32,755 nucleotides of DNA from a virus, in the IMG/VR virus record IMGVR_UViG_3300025870_000042, positions 1 through 32,755 of that record. One strand, written 5' to 3'. A program made the position numbers and the translations under genes. Within the stretch, counting starts at the first letter, position 1. Every line of letters begins with the position of its first letter. Under the pieces are notes generated by a model. That model saw only the letters and a program-made list of their open reading frames with translations, had not been told where the DNA came from and did no database searches. Of the stretch, positions 23,212 to 29,590 are shown one piece after another.

Positions 23212-24270
23212 ATGTTCGCAATACTATTAACATTTTTTAGTGCTATATCTATTTCTATAATAGCTGCCGGTTATTCTATTATGGGTCTAGCAACTATATT
23301 TGCAGGTGCATATATTCCTATCATAGCAATGGGAAGTGCGTTAGAAGTAGGTAAACTTGTAGCCGCCAGTTGGTTATATAATAATTGGCATAACAGTTTA
23401 GTACCTAGAACTATAAAAGCATATCTAACGAGTGCTGTTATAGTTTTAATCTTCATTACTTCTATGGGTATTTTTGGTTTCTTATCAAAAGCACACCTTG
23501 ATAGTGTTCAACCTATGGGCAACTTCTCAATACAAATTAGTTTGATTGATAAACAGATTAAACAAGAAGAGAATAACATTGGTAGAGCAGAGAATACTTT
23601 ATTACAACTAGATAAATCAATTGAAGTATATCTTAAAAATGACTATGCAACAAGAGGTTTAAAAGAAAGACGTAAACAAGAAGAAGAAAGAAACTTACTC
23701 AAAGAAGAAATTAAGTCTAGTACAAAAAAGATTTCAGAATTGTATTTAGAGAAAAGTACAGTTGAATTAGACCAACAAAAGATAGAGGCAGAGGTTGGTC
23801 CGTTAAAGTATATTGCAGAATTAATATATGGTGAAAATGCAAAAGACCATTTTGATGAGGCAGTTAGATATGCCATTATGGTATTGATATTTGTATTTGA
23901 CCCATTAGCAGTATTATTATTGATAGCGGCTAACATATCATTAAGGACTTGGAAAAATGCCAGAGCAGAAAAACAAAAAATTAAAGACGAAGAAGAGAAA
24001 AGTACCAAGCGCCAAAAAGATTGGCAAAAGGAAGCTACTAATGCAAAAGCTAGAGCGAAAGACTACCGAGATAAGCAAAAAGTTTATAAAGACTTTTTTA
24101 ACAAATTAGGTAAGAGAGATTTAAAGAATAGAGATTACGAAGAATTTTTTAGACAAATGGGTACTAAAGAACTTCAGGAACTTGGTCTGGATCCTGACGC
24201 AATACGAATCAAATTAGACCAAATTATGGAGTGGAATGAAACGTCTATTAATCCTACTGATATTAAGTAG
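23212..24270 (+). CDS. Multi-TM phage membrane protein with cytoplasmic coiled coil
   Basis: A 352-residue protein with three N-terminal hydrophobic segments (FAILLTFFSAISISIIAAGY, IFAGAYIPIIAMGSALEVG, and a third near residues 75-95 ending IFGFLS), a long charged coiled coil (about residues 115-205), a fourth pair of hydrophobic stretches (AIMVLIFVFDPLAVLLLIAANISL), and a highly charged tail. I chose ATG 23212 over the longer frame because the octamer geometry and the hydrophobic start fit. Similar membrane proteins occur in T4-like marine phages; function is not established. Confidence 0.75.
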   Translation: MFAILLTFFSAISISIIAAGYSIMGLATIFAGAYIPIIAMGSALEVGKLVAASWLYNNWHNSLVPRTIKAYLTSAVIVLIFITSMGIFGFLSKAHLDSVQPMGNFSIQISLIDKQIKQEENNIGRAENTLLQLDKSIEVYLKNDYATRGLKERRKQEEERNLLKEEIKSSTKKISELYLEKSTVELDQQKIEAEVGPLKYIAELIYGENAKDHFDEAVRYAIMVLIFVFDPLAVLLLIAANISLRTWKNARAEKQKIKDEEEKSTKRQKDWQKEATNAKARAKDYRDKQKVYKDFFNKLGKRDLKNRDYEEFFRQMGTKELQELGLDPDAIRIKLDQIMEWNETSINPTDIK

Positions 24271-24400
24271 TACACTAGTTGGTTGTATGAAAACAACTTG
24301 TATATCACCTAATAAATGTGAGAAAACGGTAGACTGGAAAGACCCTAAATTTTCACTCTTTAGAACCATAATAACAAATGGCGTTAATTTAGGCAATTAA
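24236..24400 (+). CDS. Small predicted lipoprotein, 54 aa
   Basis: A 54-residue gene overlapping the previous gene by 35 nt, with a TGGAGTGGA leader before the ATG. The N terminus is K-R-L-L-I-L-L-I-L-S-S-T-L-V-G-C: a basic start, hydrophobic core and lipobox L-V-G-C, so it should be lipid-anchored. Three more cysteines may be oxidised. Small outer-membrane lipoproteins overlapping a membrane gene recall spanin pairs, but the upstream protein lacks an i-spanin layout, so that is unproven. Confidence 0.68.
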   Translation: MKRLLILLILSSTLVGCMKTTCISPNKCEKTVDWKDPKFSLFRTIITNGVNLGN

Positions 24401-24403
24401 AGC

Positions 24404-24432
24404 TTGACAAATGATAGAAAAAGGTGTATAGT
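24404..24432 (+). promoter_or_regulatory. Sigma70-like promoter (GCTTGACA type)
   Basis: TTGACA at 24404-24409 preceded by AGC, 17-nt spacer, then TATAGT at 24427-24432. The predicted +1 (7 nt after the -10) coincides with ATG 24439, suggesting a leaderless transcript. Confidence 0.8.
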
Positions 24433-24438
24433 ATGTAT

Positions 24439-24627
24439 ATGATGACAAATGATGATATAATTAGATTGGTTGGTGACCAAACCAAGATTGAAAAGTTGAT
24501 TGATAATGCAGCTACGGCTTGTAAAAACTCAACAACAGAATGGTCTAAAAACTTTTGGTACAATACATTTAAAACTTTGTGCAATAAGTATAGTAGAACA
24601 GACTTATATAATAAACTCTTACACTAA
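24439..24627 (+). CDS. Hypothetical protein, 62 aa, possibly leaderless
   Basis: A 62-residue helical protein (start MMTNDDIIRLVGDQ). The ATG lies exactly at the predicted transcription start of the 24404 promoter, and no Shine-Dalgarno sequence is suitably placed; an upstream in-frame ATG at 24433 would lie before +1. It contains two cysteines and a Trp-rich W-S-K-N-F-W-Y segment. Unrecognised family. Confidence 0.68.
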   Translation: MMTNDDIIRLVGDQTKIEKLIDNAATACKNSTTEWSKNFWYNTFKTLCNKYSRTDLYNKLLH

Positions 24628-24636
24628 AGGACTAAT

Positions 24637-25227
24637 ATGAATATTTTTTATGTAGATAAATCACCTGTGACAGCTGCTCAAATGATGTGTGATAAACACG
24701 TACCAAAGATGATTGTAGAATCAGCACAAATGTTATCTACTGCTCATAGAATGTTAGACGGCACCAAGTACACAGGCAAAACTAAAAAAGGTCGTAATAT
24801 TAAAAGATGGTTACACCCTAACTCAAACCTAGAAAAAACTTTATACTTAGCGTGTCACACAGGACACCCTAGTACATTATGGGTTATGGAAAGTGCATAC
24901 AATTATATGTGGTTGTATAGACATATGATGGCATTACATAAAGAATGGCAATTAAGATATGGTCATAGTAAAAACCATTTGACTATTGAACTTCTAGGCG
25001 ATATACTAAAACATACACCTATGAATATACAACTAAATAAGATTGCAACAGAACCAACTCCTGCTATGCCTGACCATTGCAAGGTTGATGGTGACTCTGT
25101 AGCTAGTTATAGAAACTACTATATACTAGAAAAGAAAAAATTTGCAAAATGGGAGTTTACTAAAACACCAGAATGGTATATAGAGGGTAAAATAATAGAT
25201 AATGAAGCTGAAGAACAATACATCTAA
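24637..25227 (+). CDS. Conserved phage protein resembling pyrimidine-dimer glycosylase family
   Basis: A 196-residue protein. The N-terminal DKHVPKMIVESAQMLSTAHR, the central GHPSTLWVMESAYNYMWLYRH, and the C-terminal SYRNYYILEKKKFAKW with TPEWY form a pattern conserved in T4-like marine phages; some relatives are annotated as pyrimidine-dimer DNA glycosylase/endonuclease V-like. A repair role against UV damage would fit a surface-ocean phage, but I cannot confirm the catalytic residues by eye. An AAAGGACTAAT site precedes the ATG. Confidence 0.72.
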   Translation: MNIFYVDKSPVTAAQMMCDKHVPKMIVESAQMLSTAHRMLDGTKYTGKTKKGRNIKRWLHPNSNLEKTLYLACHTGHPSTLWVMESAYNYMWLYRHMMALHKEWQLRYGHSKNHLTIELLGDILKHTPMNIQLNKIATEPTPAMPDHCKVDGDSVASYRNYYILEKKKFAKWEFTKTPEWYIEGKIIDNEAEEQYI

Positions 25228-25354
25228 ACCTAAAATCTACGAAAGAAATCCTATGACAGGAGTTATTCGTTGGAGATATGTTAACGAGTCACCAGATAAA
25301 TTTGGATGGCCTAATTATGGAAGAATATTAAAGGAGAAAAAAAATGCGAAATGA
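25202..25354 (+). CDS. Small basic protein, 50 aa
   Basis: A 50-residue basic protein overlapping the upstream gene by 26 nt and the next by 11 nt. It contains the segment ERNPMTGVIRWRYVNESP followed by F-G-W-P-N-Y-G-R, and its own 3' end carries the AAAGGAGAA site of the following gene. The compact overlap on both sides supports a real gene. Function unknown. Confidence 0.62.
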   Translation: MKLKNNTSKPKIYERNPMTGVIRWRYVNESPDKFGWPNYGRILKEKKNAK

Positions 25355-25571
25355 AATGTTAGAAGCTCTTAAAGCACACGCTGAAGGACATATTAAGAAA
25401 CATAAAGTAAATATTGAAGTGTTGTTGACCAAAGCAGTAGGTATTGGTGAACACGGTGATATATTAACTGAAATTGAAAAAGAATTAAAGATTGTTGCTG
25501 AATATAATGACCAATTAGAAATGCTTAATAAGTATTTTACTTTTAAAGACCCATTAAAGAGTCAAGGGTAA
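25344..25571 (+). CDS. Hypothetical helical protein, 75 aa
   Basis: A 75-residue charged helical protein with an AAAGGAGAAAAAAA leader. It contains A-H-A-E-G-H-I-K-K-H, a VGIGEHGDIL turn, and a second helix (EKELKIVAEYNDQLEML). It resembles short phage helical-hairpin proteins, but no family is recognised. The stop overlaps the following ATG by one base. Confidence 0.7.
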   Translation: MRNEMLEALKAHAEGHIKKHKVNIEVLLTKAVGIGEHGDILTEIEKELKIVAEYNDQLEMLNKYFTFKDPLKSQG

Positions 25572-25870
25572 TGCCAAGTTATACTTTTGAAGATACTAAA
25601 ACCGGTAAAGTGTTTGATGAATTCTATTCTATATCTGATAAAGAAGAATACTTAAAGAAAAACAAACACATTAAACAACTTATCACACAGATAAATATAG
25701 TAAGTGGTACAGGTAGTATTAAGAACGACTCTGGTTGGAAAGAGAACTTGTCCAGAATTGCAGAGGCACACCCAACTAGTCCTTTTGCAGATAGATTTGG
25801 CAAGAAGTCAATCAAAGAAATTAAAACAAAACAGGTGATTGAAAAACACCGTAAACGTAAAGGAAAGTAA
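25571..25870 (+). CDS. FmdB-like small protein lacking the zinc cysteines
   Basis: A 99-residue protein. The start (PSYTFEDTKTGKVFDEFYSISDKEEYL) resembles the FmdB-like zinc-ribbon beginning, but the CxxC pairs are absent, as in T4-like marine phage homologues I recall. A G-W-K-E-N-L-S-R-I-A-E-A-H-P motif and a basic C-terminal tail (EKHRKRKGK) follow; the tail could bind nucleic acid. Function not established. Coupled to both neighbours by one-base overlaps. Confidence 0.72.
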   Translation: MPSYTFEDTKTGKVFDEFYSISDKEEYLKKNKHIKQLITQINIVSGTGSIKNDSGWKENLSRIAEAHPTSPFADRFGKKSIKEIKTKQVIEKHRKRKGK

Positions 25871-26259
25871 TGACAAAAGATTTACCAGATTATATGCGTG
25901 GTTTTGATATTGATGATGATTGGGGTATGACACCAGTTTCTAATGCACCTGAAACTCAACCTGCTATTGATACAAAAGTAATTGAAAGCTCTAATATAGA
26001 GTTGGCAAAAGTAAAGACAGATGTTTCATCTATCAAATCAATGATGAATGAAATAATGCAGATAGTGGCAGAAAAAGATACTATCACTAAAGAAGTAAAT
26101 GACGAACAAACTCTAACTAGATTCAAAGATATAGAAAAGTTAATATTGCCTTTTTTATACAATCTAATGAAGAGTGATGAACCTTATATACATTGGCCAA
26201 ACAGAGCGCCAATCATTAAGGCTCAGATTGAAAAACTATTAAAAATTACAAGGGATTAA
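25870..26259 (+). CDS. Conserved T4-like phage protein, coiled coil, 129 aa
   Basis: A 129-residue acidic protein: a disordered, Asp-rich N terminus (MRGFDIDDDWGM), a coiled-coil middle (about residues 40-80), and a conserved-looking C-terminal PYIHWPNRAPIIKAQIEKLL segment. This last motif recurs in T4-like marine phages as I recall; function is unknown. The next gene follows after 1 nt. Confidence 0.72.
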   Translation: MTKDLPDYMRGFDIDDDWGMTPVSNAPETQPAIDTKVIESSNIELAKVKTDVSSIKSMMNEIMQIVAEKDTITKEVNDEQTLTRFKDIEKLILPFLYNLMKSDEPYIHWPNRAPIIKAQIEKLLKITRD

Positions 26260-26260
26260 A

Positions 26261-26731
26261 ATGAAACTATCAAACAATTTTTCTTTAAAAGAAATGACAG
26301 CTTCACAAACAGCTGTCCGTAAGGGTATTAGTAATAACCCTAGTGAAGACCATATGAATAACTTAAAAGAGTTATGTGAAAACGTATTACAAAAAGTAAG
26401 AGACCATTATGGTAAAGTGGTTACCATTTCAAGTGGGTATCGTAGTCCTGAATTATGCGAAGCAATCGGCTCAAGCAAAAATTCACAGCACGCTAAGGGC
26501 CAGGCGGCCGATTTTGAGGTGTTTGGATTGAGCAACGCTGAACTAGTAAAGTGGATTTCAGAGAATTGTGAATATGACCAGATGATTTTGGAATTCCACA
26601 ATTTAGATGAACCAAATTCTGGATGGGTACATTGTTCGTATCGTAATGATGGTGAAAACCGTAAAGAAATCTTACGTGCTTATAAGAGTGACACAAATAA
26701 GACTTGTTATGAGTCATACGTACCTAATTGA
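26261..26731 (+). CDS. M15-family D-Ala-D-Ala-type peptidase
   Basis: A 156-residue protein with a peptidase M15 (type 3) layout: an N-terminal NFSLKEMTASQTA segment, VTISSGYRSPELCEAIG, the zinc-ligand motif S-x-Q-H-x-x-G-x-A-A-D (SQHAKGQAADF), and the final ligand in SGWVHCSY. It would cleave peptide bonds in peptidoglycan. No signal peptide is present, so it needs a holin or acts from the virion. Together with the glucosaminidase at 22509 the window holds two wall hydrolases of different specificity. The next 112 nt hold a weak hairpin and a promoter. Confidence 0.85.
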   Translation: MKLSNNFSLKEMTASQTAVRKGISNNPSEDHMNNLKELCENVLQKVRDHYGKVVTISSGYRSPELCEAIGSSKNSQHAKGQAADFEVFGLSNAELVKWISENCEYDQMILEFHNLDEPNSGWVHCSYRNDGENRKEILRAYKSDTNKTCYESYVPN

Positions 26732-26808
26732 AAAGAGAAACGAGAAGAGTTAAGGAACTCTCCCGACTTAATTAATGAACATATGATGGATTATAGAGCA
26801 AATTAAGC

Positions 26809-26837
26809 TTGCCATTGTGATATAAACTGTATATAAT
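26809..26837 (+). promoter_or_regulatory. Sigma70-like promoter with consensus TATAAT
   Basis: TTGCCA at 26809-26814 (preceded by AAGC), 17-nt spacer, perfect TATAAT at 26832-26837. The predicted +1 is the A of ATG 26844, as for the promoter at 24404. Confidence 0.85.
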
Positions 26838-26843
26838 GTATAT

Positions 26844-26969
26844 ATGATGAAAAAGATAAAGACAGAAAAAACACTAGAAATAGCTAAATACGTACTTGGA
26901 CTTGTTTGTCTAGGTGTTGGTTTAGCAATATTAGCTTTAATATTAAACTACCTACAAGGAACGATATAA
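26844..26969 (+). CDS. Small one-TM protein, 41 aa, possibly leaderless
   Basis: A 41-residue protein with a basic N terminus (MMKKIKTEKT) and one membrane helix (YVLGLVCLGVGLAILALILNYL). The ATG coincides with the predicted transcription start of the 26809 promoter and lacks a Shine-Dalgarno sequence. It overlaps the nuclease gene by one base (TAATG), so ribosomes finishing here may restart on that gene. Function unknown; a holin-like or regulatory membrane peptide is possible. Confidence 0.66.
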   Translation: MMKKIKTEKTLEIAKYVLGLVCLGVGLAILALILNYLQGTI

Positions 26970-27661
26970 TGAAAAATTTTGTACAATTAGACGAGAGTAA
27001 ATTTCCACAAACAAAGGGAATGAATCAAGGTGGTTTTAGATTTTACCAAGTTGACGGTAAAAACTATCCATCTGTAACCACAATTTTAGGTGTTCAAAAG
27101 AAACCAGGTTTAGAACAATGGCGTAAAAATGTTGGTGAAGCAGCTGCAAAATGGGAAATGGCCAGAGCGGCACGCAGAGGTAAAGCTGTACACACACTTG
27201 TAGAACAATATCTAAAAGGTGAGACACCGGCAATTCGTGATGTATTACCACTTGGTATGTTTAAGTTGATGAAACCATATCTTGACCAGATTGATAATAT
27301 TCATTGTCTTGAAAAGATTATGTATTCACACAAACTGACCCTTGCTGGTCAAGTTGATTGTATTGCAGAATATAATGGTAAGTTATCTGTTATTGACTTC
27401 AAAACAGCTAATAAAGAACGTATTGATTCTTGGAATCATAGTTATTATTTGCAATGTACTGCCTATGCTATTATGTATGAAGAGCTATTCGGTACTCCCA
27501 TAGAACAAATCGTTATTCTTCAATCAGGAGAAGATGGTTCTATGAAACCATTTGTAAAAGATAAAGCGACATATACGTCAGACCTAGAGAAAGCAATTAA
27601 GGACTTTTATAAATATTATGAAGAACTTAATAAAGAAACCAAAACTACTGCCGATTTATAG
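26969..27661 (+). CDS. PD-(D/E)XK exonuclease (Cas4/RecB-like)
   Basis: A 230-residue nuclease. The N-terminal part contains YPSVTTILGVQKKPGLEQW, then RGKAVHTLVEQYLKG with the conserved His, and the PD-(D/E)XK core as LAGQVDCIAEYNGKLSVIDFKTA, followed by the YYLQCTAYAIMYEE (Q-x-x-x-Y) motif. Such phage enzymes process DNA ends in recombination or degrade host DNA. The cysteines of an iron-sulfur Cas4 cluster are not apparent. I chose ATG 26969, coupled to the small TM gene; the in-frame extension to 26906 runs antiparallel to no signal and is not needed. Confidence 0.85.
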   Translation: MKNFVQLDESKFPQTKGMNQGGFRFYQVDGKNYPSVTTILGVQKKPGLEQWRKNVGEAAAKWEMARAARRGKAVHTLVEQYLKGETPAIRDVLPLGMFKLMKPYLDQIDNIHCLEKIMYSHKLTLAGQVDCIAEYNGKLSVIDFKTANKERIDSWNHSYYLQCTAYAIMYEELFGTPIEQIVILQSGEDGSMKPFVKDKATYTSDLEKAIKDFYKYYEELNKETKTTADL

Positions 27662-27694
27662 TAAGACCTCTTTATAAGTCCTAGGGAGGCTTCA

Positions 27695-28018
27695 ATGCAA
27701 AAATTAATACTAGTTTTGTTATTTACCATAATAACATTTACAGCAAAGGCACAAATGGCACCAATGAGTTTACCTGCTCAATGTGGACCAAGTGAAGTTG
27801 TAAATGAATATGTAATAAAATTTGGTTTTATGGTTGAATCTATGTCTATGGCAAAAGAAGGTGCTCAAAAAGAAGCACCTGTAGCGTATTATGTTTATAC
27901 GTTTGTAAACGGAGATAGAACTGAACATTTGATTGTACTTACTAGTCCATCAGGACAAGAAAGTTGTATAGTATCACACTCCTTTGATTTGGTTTTAACA
28001 CCAAAAGAGGGTGCATAA
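27695..28018 (+). CDS. Secreted protein, 107 aa
   Basis: Residues 1-19 form a signal peptide (KLILVLLFTIITFTAKAQ) with A-K-A cleavage. The mature protein has two cysteines (A-Q-C-G-P and E-S-C-I-V) likely to form a disulfide, and a beta-rich C-terminal half (YYVYTFVNGDRTEHLIVL). A strong GGGAGG site precedes the ATG. It directly precedes the tmRNA gene and may be co-transcribed with it. Family unknown. Confidence 0.72.
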   Translation: MQKLILVLLFTIITFTAKAQMAPMSLPAQCGPSEVVNEYVIKFGFMVESMSMAKEGAQKEAPVAYYVYTFVNGDRTEHLIVLTSPSGQESCIVSHSFDLVLTPKEGA

Positions 28019-28019
28019 G

Positions 28020-28280
28020 AATTAGTCGTTGACGACAAATATGGTAGACAGACTGGACTCCGGGGCAGTTCCGGACAGCTCCACCATAAACACATTTATA
28101 GAGTGTGCTTATGATGGGGCTGATATAGGATTCGACAGATGTTGAGAAATTTGTAAGAGATTAATAGGTGGCAACCTTAAATGCTAATTAAACGCAAACG
28201 ATAATAACTTTGCATTAGCAGCTTAATCACTGCTTTGAGTTTTGTGGATTGTACTTCGAAACAGAAACAATCCACGCTTT
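28020..28280 (+). ncRNA. ssrA: Circularly permuted two-piece tmRNA (tag ANDNNFALAA)
   Basis: The gene order is acceptor piece, spacer, coding piece, as in alphaproteobacterial tmRNA. Acceptor piece: GGAC then a T-arm TCCGG (28059-28063), 7-nt loop, CCGGA (28071-28075), then CAGCTCC (28076-28082) and encoded ACCA (28083-28086). A 29-nt spacer (28087-28115) with a short hairpin follows. The coding piece starts GGGGCTG at 28116, which pairs with CAGCTCC over 7 bp. The tag ORF at 28194-28226 reads ANDNNFALAA and stops at TAA. The stop lies in the loop of AGCAG/CTGCT (28217-28221, 28230-28234), as in helix P5. ATTTGT (28149-28154) can pair with ACAAAT (28035-28040) as part of P2, and AGGT/ACCT with a GCA-TGC loop contact gives a PK1-like pseudoknot. 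A 9-bp hairpin (28244-28252 with 28267-28275) lies near the 3' end. The outer ends are approximate. Its product would rescue stalled ribosomes and tag proteins for degradation. Confidence 0.93.
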
Positions 28281-28306
28281 ACATTTAATAGAATAAGTGA
28301 TATATT
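28278..28306 (+). promoter_or_regulatory. Sigma70-like promoter of gp33, overlapping the tmRNA 3' end
   Basis: TTTACA at 28278-28283 (preceded by GC), 17-nt spacer, TATATT at 28301-28306. The gp33-like ATG 28314 begins 7 nt after the -10. The -35 adjoins the terminal hairpin of the tmRNA. Confidence 0.65.
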
Positions 28307-28313
28307 ATATAAT

Positions 28314-28532
28314 ATGAACTCAAAAGAATTTACTCAAATAATTAATAACATAGTCAAAGAGAAAAGACCTATTTCTTATCTGGATGCCGTAGTATGGTAT
28401 TGTGAAGAAAATAAGATTGAAATAGAAACTACTTCAAGACTAATATCAAAATCTCTCAAAGAACGAATCAAAGCAGAGGCTTTAAATGCCAATATGCTGA
28501 AGATTAAGAAAGGTGGTACTCTACCTGTATGA
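28314..28532 (+). CDS. Late-transcription co-activator (T4 gp33-like)
   Basis: A 72-residue protein whose ISYLDAVVWYCEENKIEIE segment followed by LISKSLKERIKAEALNANML matches the gp33 family as found in T4-like cyanophages. In T4, gp33 bridges RNA polymerase and the sliding clamp to activate late transcription with gp55. It is shorter than T4 gp33 (112 aa), as in marine relatives. The order gp33-gp59-gp32 downstream supports it. The ATG lies about 2 nt after the predicted +1, so the transcript may be nearly leaderless. Confidence 0.75.
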   Translation: MNSKEFTQIINNIVKEKRPISYLDAVVWYCEENKIEIETTSRLISKSLKERIKAEALNANMLKIKKGGTLPV

Positions 28533-28672
28533 ATGGCTTAGAAATGTTATATCATATGTTATTTGTAGAACCAGAAAAAGCTTTATGGGGATTGATTACG
28601 ATAGGTGTAATATTTGCTTTATTAAGCATTGTATTAGATTATGGTTATGATGAGACCAGGGATAAAAGTTAA
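28529..28672 (+). CDS. Small one-TM protein between gp33 and gp59, 47 aa
   Basis: A 47-residue protein overlapping the gp33 stop by 4 nt (ATGA) and the gp59 start by 1 nt. Residues about 19-36 (LWGLITIGVIFALLSIVL) form a membrane helix, with a charged C-terminal end (YDETRDKS). Its embedding between two core genes makes it likely real. Function unknown. Confidence 0.66.
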   Translation: MNGLEMLYHMLFVEPEKALWGLITIGVIFALLSIVLDYGYDETRDKS

Positions 28673-29283
28673 TGTATGGCGGATTTGATGTGTATAAAAT
28701 ATACTTGGGTGTCAAACTCCACTTTACAACAGATAGTTATGATTATATAAAATATGGAGGTAAAAGCAATGCTAAACTGGATACGTTCACTAAAAGAAAA
28801 GACAGATATCTTTTTCATAAGTTATCTAAGCGATATAATGAACGAGATATTTTGGATTATTGCGTTAGCAATTTTATTCATAATGGTGATAGTTGGATAG
28901 GTGATTTAATCTCAAATGAAAGTGTTGAAAATTTTACCAAATACAGAAAATATAATGAATCTTTTAAGTATCATTTTCGGGACGATTGTGTTCGGATTAA
29001 TGATGATTTTATCTCTAAGCGTATTCGGTTTGATGATGGTTTTGGCGTACCTAATGGACAACATCCTAGAATGCTACGATTACTTATACAAAGGAAAATT
29101 AACTTCCAGACCGCCATATATCTCAACAAACATTTGTCGTTTTTTAAAAATTGGGATAAAGAAATTAATGAAAAGGTTGTATGGCCTAAAATCTCTAGTA
29201 CAATGAAGAGATTAACACCGTTCTTGAATTTTAATATGACAGAGGCGAAAATAATAATGAAAGATGTTTTTTTAAATGAGTGA
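28672..29283 (+). CDS. Helicase loader (T4 gp59-like)
   Basis: A 203-residue all-helical protein. The start DVYKIYLGVKLHFTTDSYDYIKY, then KRKDRYLFHKLSKRY and FIHNGDSWIGDL, aligns well with remembered T4 gp59 (VYKLYLMIKQH, KRRDKYFFQKLSEKY, AWIGDI). Gp59 loads the replicative helicase gp41 onto gp32-coated forked DNA. The length is close to T4's 217. The position downstream of gp33 and upstream of gp32 supports the call. Confidence 0.88.
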   Translation: MYGGFDVYKIYLGVKLHFTTDSYDYIKYGGKSNAKLDTFTKRKDRYLFHKLSKRYNERDILDYCVSNFIHNGDSWIGDLISNESVENFTKYRKYNESFKYHFRDDCVRINDDFISKRIRFDDGFGVPNGQHPRMLRLLIQRKINFQTAIYLNKHLSFFKNWDKEINEKVVWPKISSTMKRLTPFLNFNMTEAKIIMKDVFLNE

Positions 29284-29590
29284 GATTAAACCGATTACAG
29301 AGAAACTAGACGAAAAGATTAAGAAGTTGAATAGTAGTAGAGTATTCAAAAAGATAACACCAAAAGGTGATTTATCGTGGTACATCAAATGGGCTGCAAG
29401 TGCATTTTTAATTATTGGTATGATGTTGGCGTCTGTTAATTTATTTCCATATAATATTATGGTTGCAAGTGTCGGTGTATTTGGTTGGTTGATTGTAGGA
29501 ATGTTATGGCACGACAGAGCATTGATTGTTCTTAATTCAGTATCATTAGTAATATATCTAATGGGTATTATAGGTCATTACGTACAATGA
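29276..29590 (+). CDS. Small membrane protein with about three TM helices, 104 aa
   Basis: A 104-residue protein with a charged N-terminal 33 residues and then three hydrophobic helices (about residues 34-56, 58-78, 81-101: AASAFLIIGMMLASVNLF, IMVASVGVFGWLIVGML, IVLNSVSLVIYLMGIIG). It overlaps gp59 by 8 nt and the next gene by 4 nt. Similar small triple-helix proteins occur in marine T4-like phages (small transporter-like), but function is unknown. Confidence 0.72.
   Translation: MSEIKPITEKLDEKIKKLNSSRVFKKITPKGDLSWYIKWAASAFLIIGMMLASVNLFPYNIMVASVGVFGWLIVGMLWHDRALIVLNSVSLVIYLMGIIGHYVQ

Noticed and set aside
23212-24400. Calling 23212 and 24236 an i-spanin/o-spanin pair
   Set aside because: The upstream protein has several membrane segments and a large cytoplasmic-type tail, unlike an i-spanin.
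25690-25697. GATAAATA inside the FmdB-like gene
   Set aside because: A one-mismatch octamer deep in coding sequence with no start codon near it.
25571-25870. Calling the FmdB-like protein a zinc-ribbon regulator
   Set aside because: The CxxC pairs required for zinc binding are absent.
26746-26761. AGAGTT-AAGG-AACTCT hairpin after the M15 peptidase gene
   Set aside because: A 6-bp AT-rich stem without a T tract.
27608-27615. TATAAATA inside the nuclease gene
   Set aside because: It matches the late octamer, but encodes FYKYYEE codons and lies 80 nt before the next ATG, so I cannot tell it from chance in an AT-rich coding region.
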